A stretch of 64,000 nucleotides of DNA from Lactuca virosa (GCA_928212115.1 CAKMRJ010005523.1:107146357-107210356), one strand, 5' to 3'. Positions 36,113 through 49,090 are shown, numbered from the stretch's first letter. The notes: a model not told the origin generated them from the letters alone. Translations and numbers: made by a program.

Positions 36113-36368
36113 CATATGTTGCCTCCTCTGTGTGATCGAAAGATCCGACCTGGACTGCAACATATGCAAATCTGTCTCTCTGCATCTTCTATCTATGCTA
36201 TTCTTTCTACCTGTTAGCCATATGCTGTCTCCTTTGCGTGATTAATAATCCGACCTGGTACACAGCATATGCAACCTTCTGCTTCTCAATCCCTCTGAAA
36301 TTCTAGTTAGTCATATGTTTCACCCTCTGCGTGATTGGAAGAGATTTGACCTGGGTGTACAGCATATG
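36113..36368 (+). repeat. Three tandem stem-loop units with co-varying stems
   Basis: Unit 1: arms CATATGTTGC (36113-36122) and GCAACATATG (36157-36166). Unit 2: CATATGCTGT (36219-36228) and ACAGCATATG (36262-36271). Unit 3: CATATG...CACCC (36312-36325) and GGGTG...CATATG (36353-36368). Each loop contains a small inner hairpin: GATC-GAAA-GATC in unit 1, GATT-AAT-AATC in unit 2. Each also has a shared GACCTGG. Confidence 0.8.
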
Positions 36369-36799
36369 CACTCTAAATCAATTCTCTCTCCTAATAATTG
36401 TCTGCTCACCTAAAGTAAGGAGTATCTCGAAAGTTCTTGATTATTGGGGTATATCAGGAAGCGGGAAACATGTTCTAGTACATCTAAAAATTGAACAATT
36501 ATAGATTGTTTGTAGATCTTGCTGCTTAATTTAGGTGGACAACAATATCCTTGGTTGTCGTCAGCTGAATGGTCTTTAGGAAGTTTGTCTAGGAACACAG
36601 GATCACAATGTCTTGTCACTTGTAGTATGTCCTAAATTTGTCACTATCTTTCGTGTTTAAGTGGACCACAATATCGGCGATCGACCAGATCTATTCATGA
36701 AGGGGGAGGTACCGATGAACGGATTAAGGCTGTCTAACAACTTTGATCCCAAATATTTTTGTTTTTGTTAAATTTGTTCATAGTTTTTCTCTATGCACA

Positions 36800-36814
36800 A
36801 ATTTAGGGGGAGTA
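36800..36814 (+). other. Polypurine-tract-like site of the SIRE-like relic
   Basis: aatttagggggagta, as found just before Copia 3' LTRs, but the sequence after it is a simple caaaaatc repeat, not an LTR. Confidence 0.5.
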
Positions 36815-36860
36815 TTAAAAATCAAACAAAAATCAGAAAATTCAAAAATCAAACAAAATT

Positions 36861-37260
36861 CAAAAAATTCAAAAATCAAACAAAAATCAGAAAATTAAAA
36901 AAAAAAACAAACAAAACTAATAAATCTGAACTAATCAAACAAAGTAGAATTTGGATAATGATTTGGAAAACACTTCCACTTCAATTTTGAGTCCTTTATT
37001 TCCTATGGTGAATTATACTAATAATTATGATCATATACTAGTTTTTATGATTAATAAGTCAAAAAATTCAAAAATCAAACAAAAATCAGAAAATTAAAAA
37101 AAAAAAACCAAACAAAACTAATAAATCTGAACTAATCAAACAAAGTAGAATTTGGATAATGATTTGGAAAACACTTCCACTTCAATTTTGAGTCCTTTAT
37201 TTCCTATGGTGAATTATACTAATAATTATGATCATATACTAGTTTTTATGATTAATAAGT
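36861..37260. repeat. Tandem duplication of about 200 bp
   Basis: 36861-37059 and 37060-37260 are almost identical (caaaaaattcaaaaatc ... ttaataagt); differences are mainly in the A-run length and one base. Confidence 0.95.
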
Positions 37261-37999
37261 AACTAATCTAATTCTCTTCAAACTAGAAACCTACAAACCA
37301 ACTAATTGATTAAAACTACTTACGATTAAATCATGAATTTAATGAGATTAAACCTAGCATAAGTTATTAAACTAATGCTCTCCTATTTGTAAAAGTTACC
37401 AATAATTATCACCTAAACCTATGATTGGTTAAATCACTAGTATTTAATAGTTTAAGATCAAAAACTATTAAGAAACAAGTCAAAATAATGAGATTTGTAA
37501 TCAAAACTATATGCTGCTTAACAATACACAATAAAAATCGAAACTTTGACAAGTAAGGTAAATGATTTTATCAAAAAGCAATTTTATATCATCTTAATAA
37601 CTTCAAAATCAAAATTATACCATAGTAATCTATTTTATCTACATTTAAGTGGAAGAGGGGGTATTTAGCCTCTCATGTTTATAGAAACAAATCTTCTTCT
37701 AAATCATGTATGCAACTCCTTTGCCTTATAGTACTAAACAAGGGTTCGTTTCGCATCTCAAAGGGTTTTCTTTCTTGCACACTTTTCTGGGATGTGAAAA
37801 TCTCATATTTATAAAAAATTAAACTTAGCGGCGCTAACCGTTATCCTTATCGAATATTCCTGAAGTAATCATTTCTTTCGCATCCTAAGCTTCATCTTCG
37901 CGACACTAAACCCATCTTTTATGGTATCTTCACTTTTCTTCCTATCCACTCCATATTTAGCTCATTTTTCCTTCTTTAATGATTATCTCCATATTTTCA
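37261..37999. other. AT-rich sequence, no gene seen
   Basis: No ORF or repeat that I can support. Confidence 0.5.
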
Positions 38000-38489
38000 A
38001 CTTATTTATCAAACATGAACATTTTTGTATCATAGTTATTTTTATTTTACAATTTTCATTTTAAAATACTAATCTAATTAATCATATTTAATGAATAAGT
38101 TTAGCAATATCAAAATAGCCCACAGTTAAACCTTGCCAACCCTCATGCAAATACAGAATCATAGAACAAAATTGTTTAAATTCCAAGTATCTTAACTTAA
38201 ATAAAAAATAGAATAAAAAATAAAAATCAAAAATAATAAAAATTTAAATGTTTTTATTTTCTCTAATAAAACTCGATTACTCATTCCCTTTATTCTCATT
38301 CCCTAATCCTAAAATGATGATCTCAAGGGACCTATCCTAAAGGATCACTTGTAAGAAACGAGTAGACAATACTCGGGGATTTCTTAGCAATATCTGTCAA
38401 TAATGCAACCATAGGGGATAGAGTACCCGAATGAACGCACAATTCATTAACACCTACAGGTTGCGAGTCTGCCAGTGTTCTACTGGATT

Positions 38490-38961
38490 GTCCAGAATAA
38501 TTTTTGGTCGTCATCTATACTCTGCTAGATGACTAGTCAAAATGGTTTAGTAATACCAAATTTTGTCACAGCCTCACACCATTACTTTTCACAATCCTTT
38601 ACTACCCAACATAATTTAAATATATGATATTTAAATAAATCCTTTATTCCAATGTATAAATCACGCAAGCAAAAACTTGTCATGCTATTTTATGTAACAT
38701 ATTTATAAAAATATAGATAAATAGTGTCCAGGATAATTTTTGGTCGTCATTTATACTCTGTTAGATGACTAGTCAAAGTGGTTTAGTAATACCAAATTTT
38801 GTCACAGCCTCACACCATTACTTTTCACAATCCTTTACTACCCAACATAATTTAAAAATATGATATTTAAATAAATCCTTTATTCCAATGTATAAATCAG
38901 GCAAGCAAAAACTTGTCATGCTATTTTATGTAACATATTTATAAAAATATAGATAAATAGT
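38490..38961. repeat. 236-bp tandem duplication
   Basis: 38490-38725 and 38726-38961 start gtccagaataa / gtccaggataa and stay almost identical to the ataaatagt end. Confidence 0.95.
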
Positions 38962-39639
38962 GCACATAACCTTTAAGCATTTAAAATACTATGTAACTAT
39001 GTGTAAGATGAAAGTATCTATGCACCCACTTGTTAAAGGTGGATGATTTTTGGAAAAGTTAGATCTTTGAGAAATACTTTTCGTTTCCCTTTTAAACGAC
39101 CTATTAACAAGTATTACTAAGTCTTAGTTGTCTTTTTATATTTTTCGAAACTATAATTATTATAATTTAAATTTATCAATGATCCCAAAAGAATATGGAC
39201 ATAACTCTCATAAATAGATCGATCAGTATAACGATTGGTATTACTGATAAATCTTATTTATAAGTTTATAATAACGATTACGAACATAAATATTAGTTGT
39301 ACTTAAAGCATGCTAAGCATAACTCAACTTATAAGTTCCTTAGCGAAAAAATTAGAAAGTCGCGGGCAGCACTTTGAATCCGAAAACTTCTTTTTGTTGG
39401 GCTCTCTAATGTCTCATAACCTCGCTAAAGTACTCTACGAACTACGAAAAATCGGACTTTGATAGAGGGAAAATCTAGAGAGTTTTGGAGAAAGTTGAGC
39501 AATAAATGAACCAAAATTCGAATTGTATTTATAGGCTGGCAGGACACATAGCGCGTCGTGCTTTCTACTCGGTGCATCGTGCTTCAAGCGTAGGGGCCAA
39601 GGTTTGGTTATAGTGCTGACACATGGCATTCACAGGTAT

Positions 39640-40260
39640 TTCTTTACAATTTTCAAAAAATCATATCTTCGCATACGAGCTCCATTTTTAACATTCTTTA
39701 TATAACCGATTTTGTATCGACGAGTACTACAACGTTTATTTAGACTCCTTCGGCTAGTTCTCATTCTATTTTTACTTTTACAATATATGAAGATTACATT
39801 GTAACAGACGCTGCGAAATCCATAACATCTTCACATGAACTCCAATATTAACGTTCTCTACAGTGACGGTTTCATATTTATGAGAACTCTGACTTTCGTT
39901 TAGATTGTTTTGACTAACAATCAACTGATTTTTATTTCGAATTATGTGTTGCACACTGTTGTACCCTGTCTCACTGAAATTTTGAAAAATCATAACTTCC
40001 TCATATGAATTTAGATTTAGGCATCTTTATGTGCACGCTTCTGTAATTACGATTACTACGACTTTCGTTTAGATCACTTAGCCTAATAAGCAACTTCTCT
40101 TCGATTCATATTTTATGACACATGTTGTCGTGCAAGGTTAAACGCAAAACTTCGAAAAATTATAACTTCCTTATACGAAGTCGGATTTAAATGTTCTTTT
40201 TTATTAATGGGCTCGTGATCACGATCTCTACGACTTTTGTTTAGATTATTTATCCTAAAT
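39640..40260. repeat. Four diverged tandem modules (about 165 bp each)
   Basis: Each has aaaatcataacttc, catacgaa/catatgaa, a gttcttta-like word and actttcgtttaga. They begin near 39650, 39815, 39985 and 40155. The same module, in the same LTR-relative orientation, occurs twice in LTR B. Confidence 0.8.
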
Positions 40261-40709
40261 AATCTTTTAATTTTTTATCGTTATTTATCCCTGATTATTA
40301 AGTTTTAAAGTAATTTTTTATACAAATATTATATACATAATATTTGTCCAAATTTTAGTGCATATAATATATAAATCATATTTATAATAACAGATATTAT
40401 GTTTGAATAATTCTCTTTTATTTATTAATAAAAGTTTACGATCGTTACATTTCCTACGGAAGTGTATGGTACTTTCAGATATATAAATTTGTAGATGGCT
40501 TTGTTTCATAAGGTTGAAATCTAACTCATGCAAGATAAATCAAAAGCATCTTGAGTACATGATCGCTGGTATATAATATAATATATTTTTACTTTGCAAA
40601 AATCATTTTAAATCATGACACGGGGAGTAATTTAATCACCAAATCATATTTTTTTCTATATTCCTTCTATAGTTTGAGAATTGGGAATAATTATTCACGG
40701 CGTGTAACA

Positions 40710-41441
40710 TAATCGATTCATTTGTAAGTATTTTCAAAGCATTATATCTAAAGCATGTTGGGTCCTCAAATATTACTAAATGTCTCTGAATCTCGAACTG
40801 CTAAATCTTATTTTTGAAAGATTCAAGGTTCCAAAGCACAGGAGTGCGAAGGGTTGATTGATTTTCAATGTGTGTTTTGGTTTTCTCCGTCCGATTTATC
40901 CTTTTCTTTATCTTGTGCTTCCAATTTAGAACCGCAAAAAGATTTTTTTTTTTCTATTTTTGTCTTTTCTTAAAATCAAAAATCCAAAAACATTTTCTTT
41001 ATTTCTATCTTTTATAAAAAAAATATACAACTAAAAAATATTTTTTTTTCTTTTGTTGTCGAAACTTAGGATATAGTACACACGTCGGATACATTTCAAA
41101 GCTTGTTTACCCTCGACGTCTATTTTAGTATGACTTTTTCTTATCTAAATTTTACTCAATGTATTTTTGATGTGACATGCACTTTTACTGCAAAAAGGTC
41201 CTTCTAACTATGGTCTTTCTTATTGATGTCATACGTGTCTATCAAAAAATGCAAACTTTTTGGAGACGTTATCCTATGTGTCATTCTCTGATTGGTCAAC
41301 AGCAACCGCCTTACATTAAATGCAAGTCCATCCCATCAATAGTTGCAATCACATAAATGTGGCATAATTCAAATTTTCTCTAAAACTATACTTGTTTCAT
41401 CAGATTTCTCATCTTTTATCTAATATTTCATCAATCATCAA
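40710..41441. other. AT-rich sequence, no gene seen
   Basis: Nothing recognisable; several T-runs. Confidence 0.45.
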
Positions 41442-44235
41442 TGGCTACTGACGATTAATTCTCATACATGCCTAAAGATGTTAATTCATTGCCACAGTTC
41501 AAGATAAATCCAACAATTTTCTGTTTAACATAGATACGAGTTTATATCCCAAATATCTTTGTATGATGATCCCGTGTTTGAAGAACTTGGTTCTATCTTA
41601 TGCTCTTACTACGACCAATCCAATTCCTCTTGCATGGTTACAGAAGGCATTTCATACATCCATTTACAACAAGATGACGAATCTAGTAACGCTCAAGATT
41701 AAGCATAAATGGAAACAAGCCTTTTCAAGGATGCAATTTGCTCATATTCTTCACCTAGATTTTAAAGGGGGTTTTATAAGTCATTCAAGTGATGAACTGC
41801 TTTCTATGTTGAACAAGATGGGGAATACCCCATACATCATTTTAATTAGTAATTTAAAGAAGTCCATCCTACCATTTGTTTGGAGTTTCTTCTTCGGAGT
41901 GGTGATTAGATGTCTAAAAGGACAGAATTATGAACAAAATTTGGATCTTGATTCAGCCAAGCAAATAGTATTCCATGTTCTTTATGGATTCTACCACGAT
42001 GCGAATGTGGATTTTGTAGTAGTGTTGTGGAATATATTCACCACAAGTATTAATAATATCAAGCACACAACGAAGATATCTTCTCACTAGTTATGGTCGT
42101 TAATTGTTTGGGATTGTTAGGAAAATGCATGTATTGAAGTGTCTACTATCATGGAGAAGATGAGATTTTCTCAGCTTCAAATTCCTTCTGCTTTATTAAA
42201 TCAAGCAGAGGAATTTCCCTTTAGTGGTAAAATTCTTGAATCAATGCTTAAATGAGTTAAAGATTCTTCTCTGTTATTAAATCAATACCGAAGCACTTTG
42301 GTGATTCATTAACCTATTCGACCGGTACCCAAGACTACAAATGTTGAGCATCTAAAGCCTAATGAGAAGAAAAGGAAGAAAGTTGTGACTGAAGAGAAGG
42401 TAAAACCCTAGACAAAGACAAAGAAATCAAAGTTGTTGAAACTTTAAGGTGCATCGAAGCCCAAGGGAAAGTTGGTACAAAAGTCGAAAGTTGTGTCTTC
42501 CTATGAGACTTAAGTACATGTGGTGATGAAGATGATGAAGCAACTGAGTCTGATACCAAATTCAGACCATAGTCTGAGAAGACAACCACTTCGGAACCAT
42601 AGCAAACCCCACCACAACAAACACCTTTTGGACATGAGACTATGAAGATTCCAAAGGGTGTTGAAACCATAGATTTTCCTGATCCAAATGTTGAAAATCA
42701 TGTGGTAACTTCTCAACCTTCCTCTTCTATTCTAACAAAATTATTTCTGGAAATGGAGTGGGTTTTGATCTTGATTCGATACAAACCTTTCAGAATAATA
42801 AGGGTTTGGAGCGTAGTTTTTTATTTTTTTATCTGTTAACGACTGATACCCGCTAACCCTTTTATTAAAAGGGTCAGGTATGGATCATCACTGATCTGCT
42901 CCGTTTATATATTTATATTTTATACTGCCTTAATTTTACTTTTAAGTCCAATGGAAAGTCCAAAGAGAAAAGGCCAAAGTCTAAATTGTTTTTTCATAGG
43001 ACTAGAGGACTATACTTCTAGACTTCTAGCATTCTACCAAGAATCATGATGTCATTTCATTTACATTTCATTAATAAATCACCAATTTCATGTATAAATC
43101 AATAAAGTCATTTATTAACCGGAATAAATTTTGCAATTGTTGTTCCCTATCAATGTAATCAACAGTCAAAAACCAATCGGAAGTTTCTACAATAATGATT
43201 TTAATTACAATCGAATGTGATCGAGAACGTAATGTTTTTTTCTAAATCAACATTTGTTTTATTTAATAAATGTTATTTTAATATTTAAGTAAAATATGTT
43301 TGATTATTTAAAAATCCATATAGGTTACAGGGCGGGTTTGGATATTTGTTGATTCGGTGGACAATGGTATGGGTTTGATTATTCTAAACCTTACGGCTTA
43401 CGGAGCGGGTTTGGATCGAATTTTGAAATTTGTTAAAATGGTTTGGATCAAGTTCGATTCGCTCCAAATTTTCCCCATTTCCAAGTCTAAACACAACCTA
43501 TTACACCTCATACTACTGCGATTTCTACATCTACAACAACAATTTTGACTCCTCCTGCTACATTCGTTCTTGTTATATCTATTGTTGCAACTATACCGAT
43601 TCCACCACGAAGCATTACCACTATCAAATCTACTGCATAGGATACATGTAATATGGAGATCAATGGCAACACATCTAATGTGGAGATAAATGTCAATACT
43701 GGTGAGAGCAAGACATTAACGCCTCATTCCCGAGTTTATCAAAAGAAAAGAAGAGAAGAGAAAAGAAAGTCATGAGAGAAAAGAAGAGAAAGGAAAGGAA
43801 AACAAAATTTTCTTTCGTGTTCCCGAGTTGGAGAGAAGTGGAAGGAAAATGAATCATTTTGTTCTTTCTTTCCAAATCCTCCCAAATCGGAAGGAAAGTT
43901 AGGAGGCAAAGTGATCCTCCCATTTCCCTCCACTTCCCTCCTTTAATGAAACTCGGGAACACCAATTTCTTTTATTTTCTTCTCATTTCCACTCATTTCC
44001 TTTCCTTTCTCTCGTTAAGTTGAACTCGGGAACGGGGTGTAAATACTACTTTACAACCATATCCTTCGCAGTCTCCTATGAAGACATTTATTTCAGCTTC
44101 TGCTTCTTTTCATTCCTTAAATTTTACAAATATTTTGTGAACCCATCTTAAAGAGCATGAATTTCAATATCGATTCATTAATCCTAATATGGAAACCCAT
44201 GATGTGGATTTGGTGAATTTAGATGAAAAGGGTTA
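41442..44235 (+). pseudogene. Decayed retroelement-associated protein (possibly env-like region of a SIRE-type Copia)
   Basis: Starts MATDD then a stop, with in-frame continuations. The best open part is 41563-42090 (IPLAWLQKAFHTS, HILHLDFKGGFIS, LLSMLNKMG, LPFVWSFFFGVVIRCL, LYGFYHDANVDF). It goes on through stops and frame changes into Lys-rich (KPNEKKRKKVV), acidic (DEDDEATESD) and Ser/Thr/Pro-rich (about 43490-43640) parts, the last split by a MITE at 43720. The composition reminds me of the extra 3' ORF of SIRE-type elements in composite plants. That is recollection, not a match I can check. No catalytic motif is seen. 42840-43480 has no coding match and may be another insertion. Confidence 0.4.
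43720..44040. mobile_element. MITE, PIF/Harbinger (Tourist)-type, 321 bp
   Basis: Imperfect terminal inverted repeats: CGCCTCATTCCCGAGTT at the left, CACCCCGTTCCCGAGTT as the reverse complement of the right end (14 of 17 match). They are flanked by TAA at 43717-43719 and 44041-44043, the 3-bp TWA duplication of Harbinger elements. The left half is almost all purine (gaaaagaagagaaagg) and the right half pyrimidine. No coding capacity. Confidence 0.75.
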
Positions 44236-45830
44236 ATGATGATGATTTCTCTATGGCCCCATTGCCCAATTGCAATTTCACCTAGGTTTTGTGTATTTTG
44301 AACTTTTCCAACGCTTCATCCTTCAAATGAAATAAATATACATAGCAAAAACGAGTCGAATCATCAATAAAAGTTATCACATACTTTTTATTACCAACAG
44401 AAGGGTAGAATGAAAATAAAAAAGATCACTATGAATTAATTCTAACATTATAGAATTATGATTCACATTTGGAAATGGTTATTTTGTCATTTTCGTTAGA
44501 AAGTAAGTTACATGACCCAAACGAGCTTGCGAAAGCATAGATTCATCAATTTTAGGAGGTGAAGAAGATGACATAAAAACAGAGTTATCAACACAAGGAA
44601 AAGATTATATTATATTTAAATTAAACATTCGATTGCAATAATTTCCAAAACCAATAAACATACATAATCGAGATAATATAAGCCTATCTAATGTTGTAAC
44701 TTGTTTAAAACCATCATATTTCAAACAATCACTACTAACAAGGTTCTTATGAAGCTTAGGGATAAATAAAACATCAAATAACTGAATAGTTTTTCCATAA
44801 GTAAACTTAAGACTAACAACTCCAAAACCACAAATTAGTTTACTCGACTCAACATCACCCGTCTTAACAGTGAATCCATCATCAATTAGTCAACCCAACA
44901 TGTAAAGACATCATCATGTACATAAAAAGATTTAGGAATTAGTGAACAATAATTATGAATAGAATTATTAAGGTTAGAAAATTCTGACCTCCTTCTGGTG
45001 CAGCAGAATCCTTAAACCCACTGTTTCCAGCACAATTATGTCCATCACCAATCCTATTGAGATTAACCCGACAATCACGCTTAATGTGACCAGTCCTTTG
45101 ACATCTCCAAAAAACCGGATCCAAAAGTTTCTTGTTTGGTTTGTTATGTCTGTCATGCTTTTGTTTGATGCCCTTTACCTTGTGATTTTAATAATTTTTG
45201 TTTACTTGTACAATGTGGACAATGGGGTGTCCAACATTAGGTTTCACCTTGCTTTTGTCACATTCTTAAACACAGAGTGAGTCCTCGGTCTGTATGTGAC
45301 TCTCGAGATGTATCATAGATAACTTTTCCTTTTAATGTTTCAAGTTGTGTTTGAAGTCCTTCCAAGATGGTGGTAGCTTGTCAATCACACTCGACACAAC
45401 AATACATTCATCCATTTTATGTGGTGCTTAGTGAATTTAACCAGAATACGAAGAATTACATTGTACTATTCCAAAACAGGCCTTTAGTATACCATTTTAT
45501 AGACATTAAAATCGCTAACCAGAAACTTCTTGTTAGAAGCATTATCAACGATGTACTTAGACTAAAGGGTATTCCTCCACACTCTCCATGTTTTATTAGA
45601 TATCAAAAAAGGATCAGACATAACATTAAGAATGTAGCATCTACATATGTAGACAACATTCTCCCATTTGCAGTGATGTTTGGTCTAGTCTGCAATTTCA
45701 TCCGTTTGTGCTTATGGCATAGGAGTACTCAAAACATGAACCACTTTCAGAGTAGTCAGCAGAAAGTGCATCTTCTTCTGCGAACGACGGAAGTTGTTTC
45801 CCTGGAACTTCTCTAACTTTTCGAACTTGG
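44235..45830 (-). pseudogene. Copia gag-protease-integrase relic, minus strand
   Basis: On the minus strand, a Copia gag region (HFLLTTLKVVHVLSTPMP near 45770, then WENVVYICRCYILNVMSDP) runs to a zinc knuckle at about 45090 (CQRTGHIKRDC; the first Cys is lost). It continues through decayed protease into integrase (ARLGHVTYF near 44520; KKYVITFIDDSTRFCYVYLF near 44370-44310) and breaks off at about 44235. There are many stops and frameshifts. RT and RNase H are missing. LTRs are not found. The long plus-strand ORF over 45367-45816 is only the antisense of this gag. Confidence 0.8.
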
Positions 45831-47620
45831 AAGTCATCTCTTTCATCAAGTTACTCGTGATTTTAGAAACCGAAACAATTATCAGATTCGATTGTTAGGG
45901 TTAGGGAGGATAAGAAGGATTCTGAAATTGATAGGTAACCGGATTGCTTAAAGGATCATATGATCACTTTTCGAATCTGATATTTCGGTCTTATGTCGGG
46001 ATTACACGAAATCCAAATTATAGGGATAATCTTTCATGGAGCAGTCTCATACCAAGACATTGATAAAGAGGCCACAAATTAGGGTTTATATAGCAACTAA
46101 ATTCTTCTGATTAGCAAATATAAATATCAATCAGTAGTAAATGTTAATTCTATCCTTCGGACCCCCTTACCCCTATGATTTGGTCAAACCGAGATCAAAT
46201 TTGTTTTATTTAAGCATGCACTTCACACCTCCTAATTTGTAGTAAAATCAAGAATTTAACTTGGTCTGTAAATTTTATTATACTAAATAAAAAAGAAGTA
46301 TATAGTAAACCTAAGTTTAATGCAACAATTCCAATCTTAGATTAGCATGTTTGATGAAATGATGTAGTTCATCTTTGCTTGCATGCTTGCTTTATACAAT
46401 CGTGTTGTATTGCGTTTTCTAGCATCTTATTAATTATTTTAATATGATTTCTCCAGCGTTCTAAAATAAACTTGTGGATCAAAATGAAAAAATGTTGTGC
46501 GTCTATGAGTCTATGACTGTCTTCTTAAAAAACAATTCCCTACTAATCTACAATTCCCAAATATAAATTGGTTGAAGAGAAAAGGTTAATTGGTAATTGC
46601 TTCTTGACGTTAACACTTTACAGTATCCAAGGCCCAATAAACAATATGGTGGCCTAACCTAATTGTCTTTTATTTGACTTTTAGTAAAACCCAAGAGGAT
46701 TTGAATTTAGAAGACACGAAATAATTAAATCTTTGATCTTAATAGAAAGAAAAAATGGATTTGAAATTAAGTTTGAAACGAATTAATTTACTTCAGTAAG
46801 AAAAGCTAAAGAGCTTTATCAAAACAAGTAAATTATCGTGTATATTTAATTTAGAATTTTACATTCAGTTGACAAATTATATGGTCGTTTAATTAATCAA
46901 AGACATTTCATTCTACACATACAATCAGGATGGGTCCAAATAAATTCTATTAAAAATTTGACGCAAATTTACATATCATAAATACCAACCCATTGATATA
47001 TTAACAACAAAGTGAGTGATGTAGAAAGTTAACCTAGAAAGGAACATAACCTGCTTATTAGTTTATTTCGGTTTTATACCATTAATAAGTATTTTTGTAG
47101 TGTTTGAATATAGCAAAAAAAAAAAAAGTCTTTATTTACTGGAGTTGTTCATAAGTCAATGTTTTTTAACTTATCTAAAACAACTTATAACTTATTTAAA
47201 CTAAATTATCATACAAACCTTATCGTAAGCTTACACTTTTATATACATATATCTAAAATGTATTTCTTTTCGTTGTCATTTTATGTAAATAAGAAAAATT
47301 TTGGCAAACACTAAAAAACAACATATCAACTTATTAGATTTTGGTACCGGATGAACTAAACCAAACATTTTTTTAAAAGCTCTGTTTTGAAACTAGATAA
47401 GGTAATAAACATTTTTATAAATAAAGATAAGCAGTTTCAAATAAGAAATCTCAAACATCCCATGATATAATGGTATGCATGGCGTGCGCCACAACTAAGT
47501 TATTTTTATTAAAAATATTGTTCACACTTGGTAGTATTACTATTACTGGCATAGTCCTTTTCAGTTACACGCAAAGACAAGATAAGCAATATTGACTTGA
47601 GAGTATTATAGATTCTAGTT
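45831..47620. other. AT-rich sequence, no gene seen
   Basis: The first part may be leader of the minus-strand Copia relic. Nothing else can be supported. Confidence 0.5.
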
Positions 47621-48215
47621 TGTTAATTAATTAAAGATTTAATTAATTAATATAAACTTGTAGATTTAAAGGGGTTTAAGTGTAAGGATATTAAAGTCAA
47701 ATAATTACTAACTTATGGAGAATTACTTTGTGACCAAGTAATTATCTCATAAGAGTTCTAAATCATCCCCTGTAAATAGAGGAACCTAGGATCATATTTT
47801 TATGTGATAAAACCCTGATATTTTCGGCTGCTTCTCATCCCCTCTCTAAATCCCAAAAAAACCACATACGTCATGAGACGAACGTTTGTATTCCGCGACG
47901 CGAATTCATGACATGAACCCTAATCGTCTAGGGTTTGCGAGCTAAAGTTTTTGGGTTGGTCAAGGTTGCTTTGTTGATCTTTAGGTGTGACTACATCAAA
48001 GGGATTCTCGTTTGAATCCTACCTCATCTAATCAACAACTAGATGAAAGTAAACAAAGGCTATGAATGTACGTACTCTTTCCTCTCTATGGTTGATATAC
48101 ATTAGTTGCTTTAGATTAGTCTAACATGGATCCGACTATTGGGTTCATGAGTTTTTTTTTTGTTTTTGAAAACTTTTGTTATGTGCATTCATGGCCAAAA
48201 GATCCTTACAACCCA
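47621..48215 (+). repeat. Probable 5' LTR of Copia relic D
   Basis: Candidate start TGTTAATTAATTAAAG and candidate end ACAACCCA just before the PBS. The boundaries are approximate. Confidence 0.45.
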
Positions 48216-48219
48216 AAAA

Positions 48220-48232
48220 TGGTATCAGATCC
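48220..48232 (+). other. Primer-binding site of Copia relic D
   Basis: TGGTATCAGATCC, matching the standard site over the first ten bases. Confidence 0.65.
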
Positions 48233-49001
48233 ACTTGTTTACGTCTATTGCAATGATTTTCGTTATGTTTGTGGTAACCATGTTTTTAGGATCAGTGGAG
48301 TGATTACATCATGCCATTGTAAGTTTTAAAAGCTCATTTTGTAAATTTGAAAATTGTTTTGAGACATAAGCACATTTGTTTCTGCCTTGCAAATGCGGTG
48401 TGACACCTTTATATTTGCGGCACGTTTACAACTGGAAAACGCCAATGTGAGACTTTTAGTTTGAAACACAAATTTTGATGTGGAAGACTACACTAGTCCT
48501 TTATGGCTCATGTCTTCATGGCGTGTAGTCATTCTTCATAGAAACATGTTTTTCAATTTTTTGTTTTGAGTATGCTTTGGTTACACTTTCGCATTTGCTT
48601 TCTTCCCTTATGGTTCGTGACTTCGTGATGTGTAGTCATTGATTGAGGTGACACGATATTCGTGCTAACTTAAGCATACCTTGGGTCGGAGACCATTTGT
48701 TTATTGCATGGTTGATTTATCATCTAAATTCGTAATCCTCGACAAACCAACCATGAATGTTAGTTGAGCATCGAAGAGATTAAACATGCTATTAATATAA
48801 GTCCATAAATCACTGTAGATCTAGGAGTTCCATGTGATTGAAACTAACACATATTTTTCCTACATAAAGAGCTCTTTGATGTGATTACAACAAATATTTT
48901 CACATCTTGGAATGAAATATGGATCTTAGCTTTATTCAAATAATTTTGTAGTTGGATGATTATTTTTCTAAGGATTTAATCAAACTAATGCAAACTTCGT
49001 T

Positions 49002-49090
<89 letters not shown>

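Larger units (their letters stand above)
32638..36820 (+). mobile_element. SIRE/Maximus-like Copia relic
   Basis: 5' LTR, PBS, long leader, gag with coiled coil and CCHC knuckle, a short protease piece, then an internal deletion of integrase/RT/RNase H. Next comes 3' untranslated sequence with three tandem hairpins and a polypurine-like aatttagggggagt (about 36800-36814). No 3' LTR follows, so the right end is lost. The lineage is inferred from the gag layout and leader. Confidence 0.7.
38000..40709 (-). repeat. Probable LTR (minus strand) of a further gypsy-type element
   Basis: Read on the minus strand: start TGTTACACG near 40709, four diverged modules of about 165 bp, CpG-rich words GCACGATGC/GCACGACGC (about 39558-39590), and a TATA-like CCTATAAATACAA (about 39520-39534) directly downstream. 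Then comes transcribed-region sequence. The left boundary is not seen, and there is no PBS, so this is a solo or truncated LTR. Confidence 0.45.

Noticed and set aside
41563..42090. Host gene
   Set aside because: The 175-codon ORF sits in a longer stretch with many stops and has the look of a retroelement-associated family; no intron-exon structure or conserved host domain is seen.
45367..45816. 149-codon open frame on the plus strand
   Set aside because: It is the antisense of a decayed Copia gag on the minus strand, whose motifs are recognisable.
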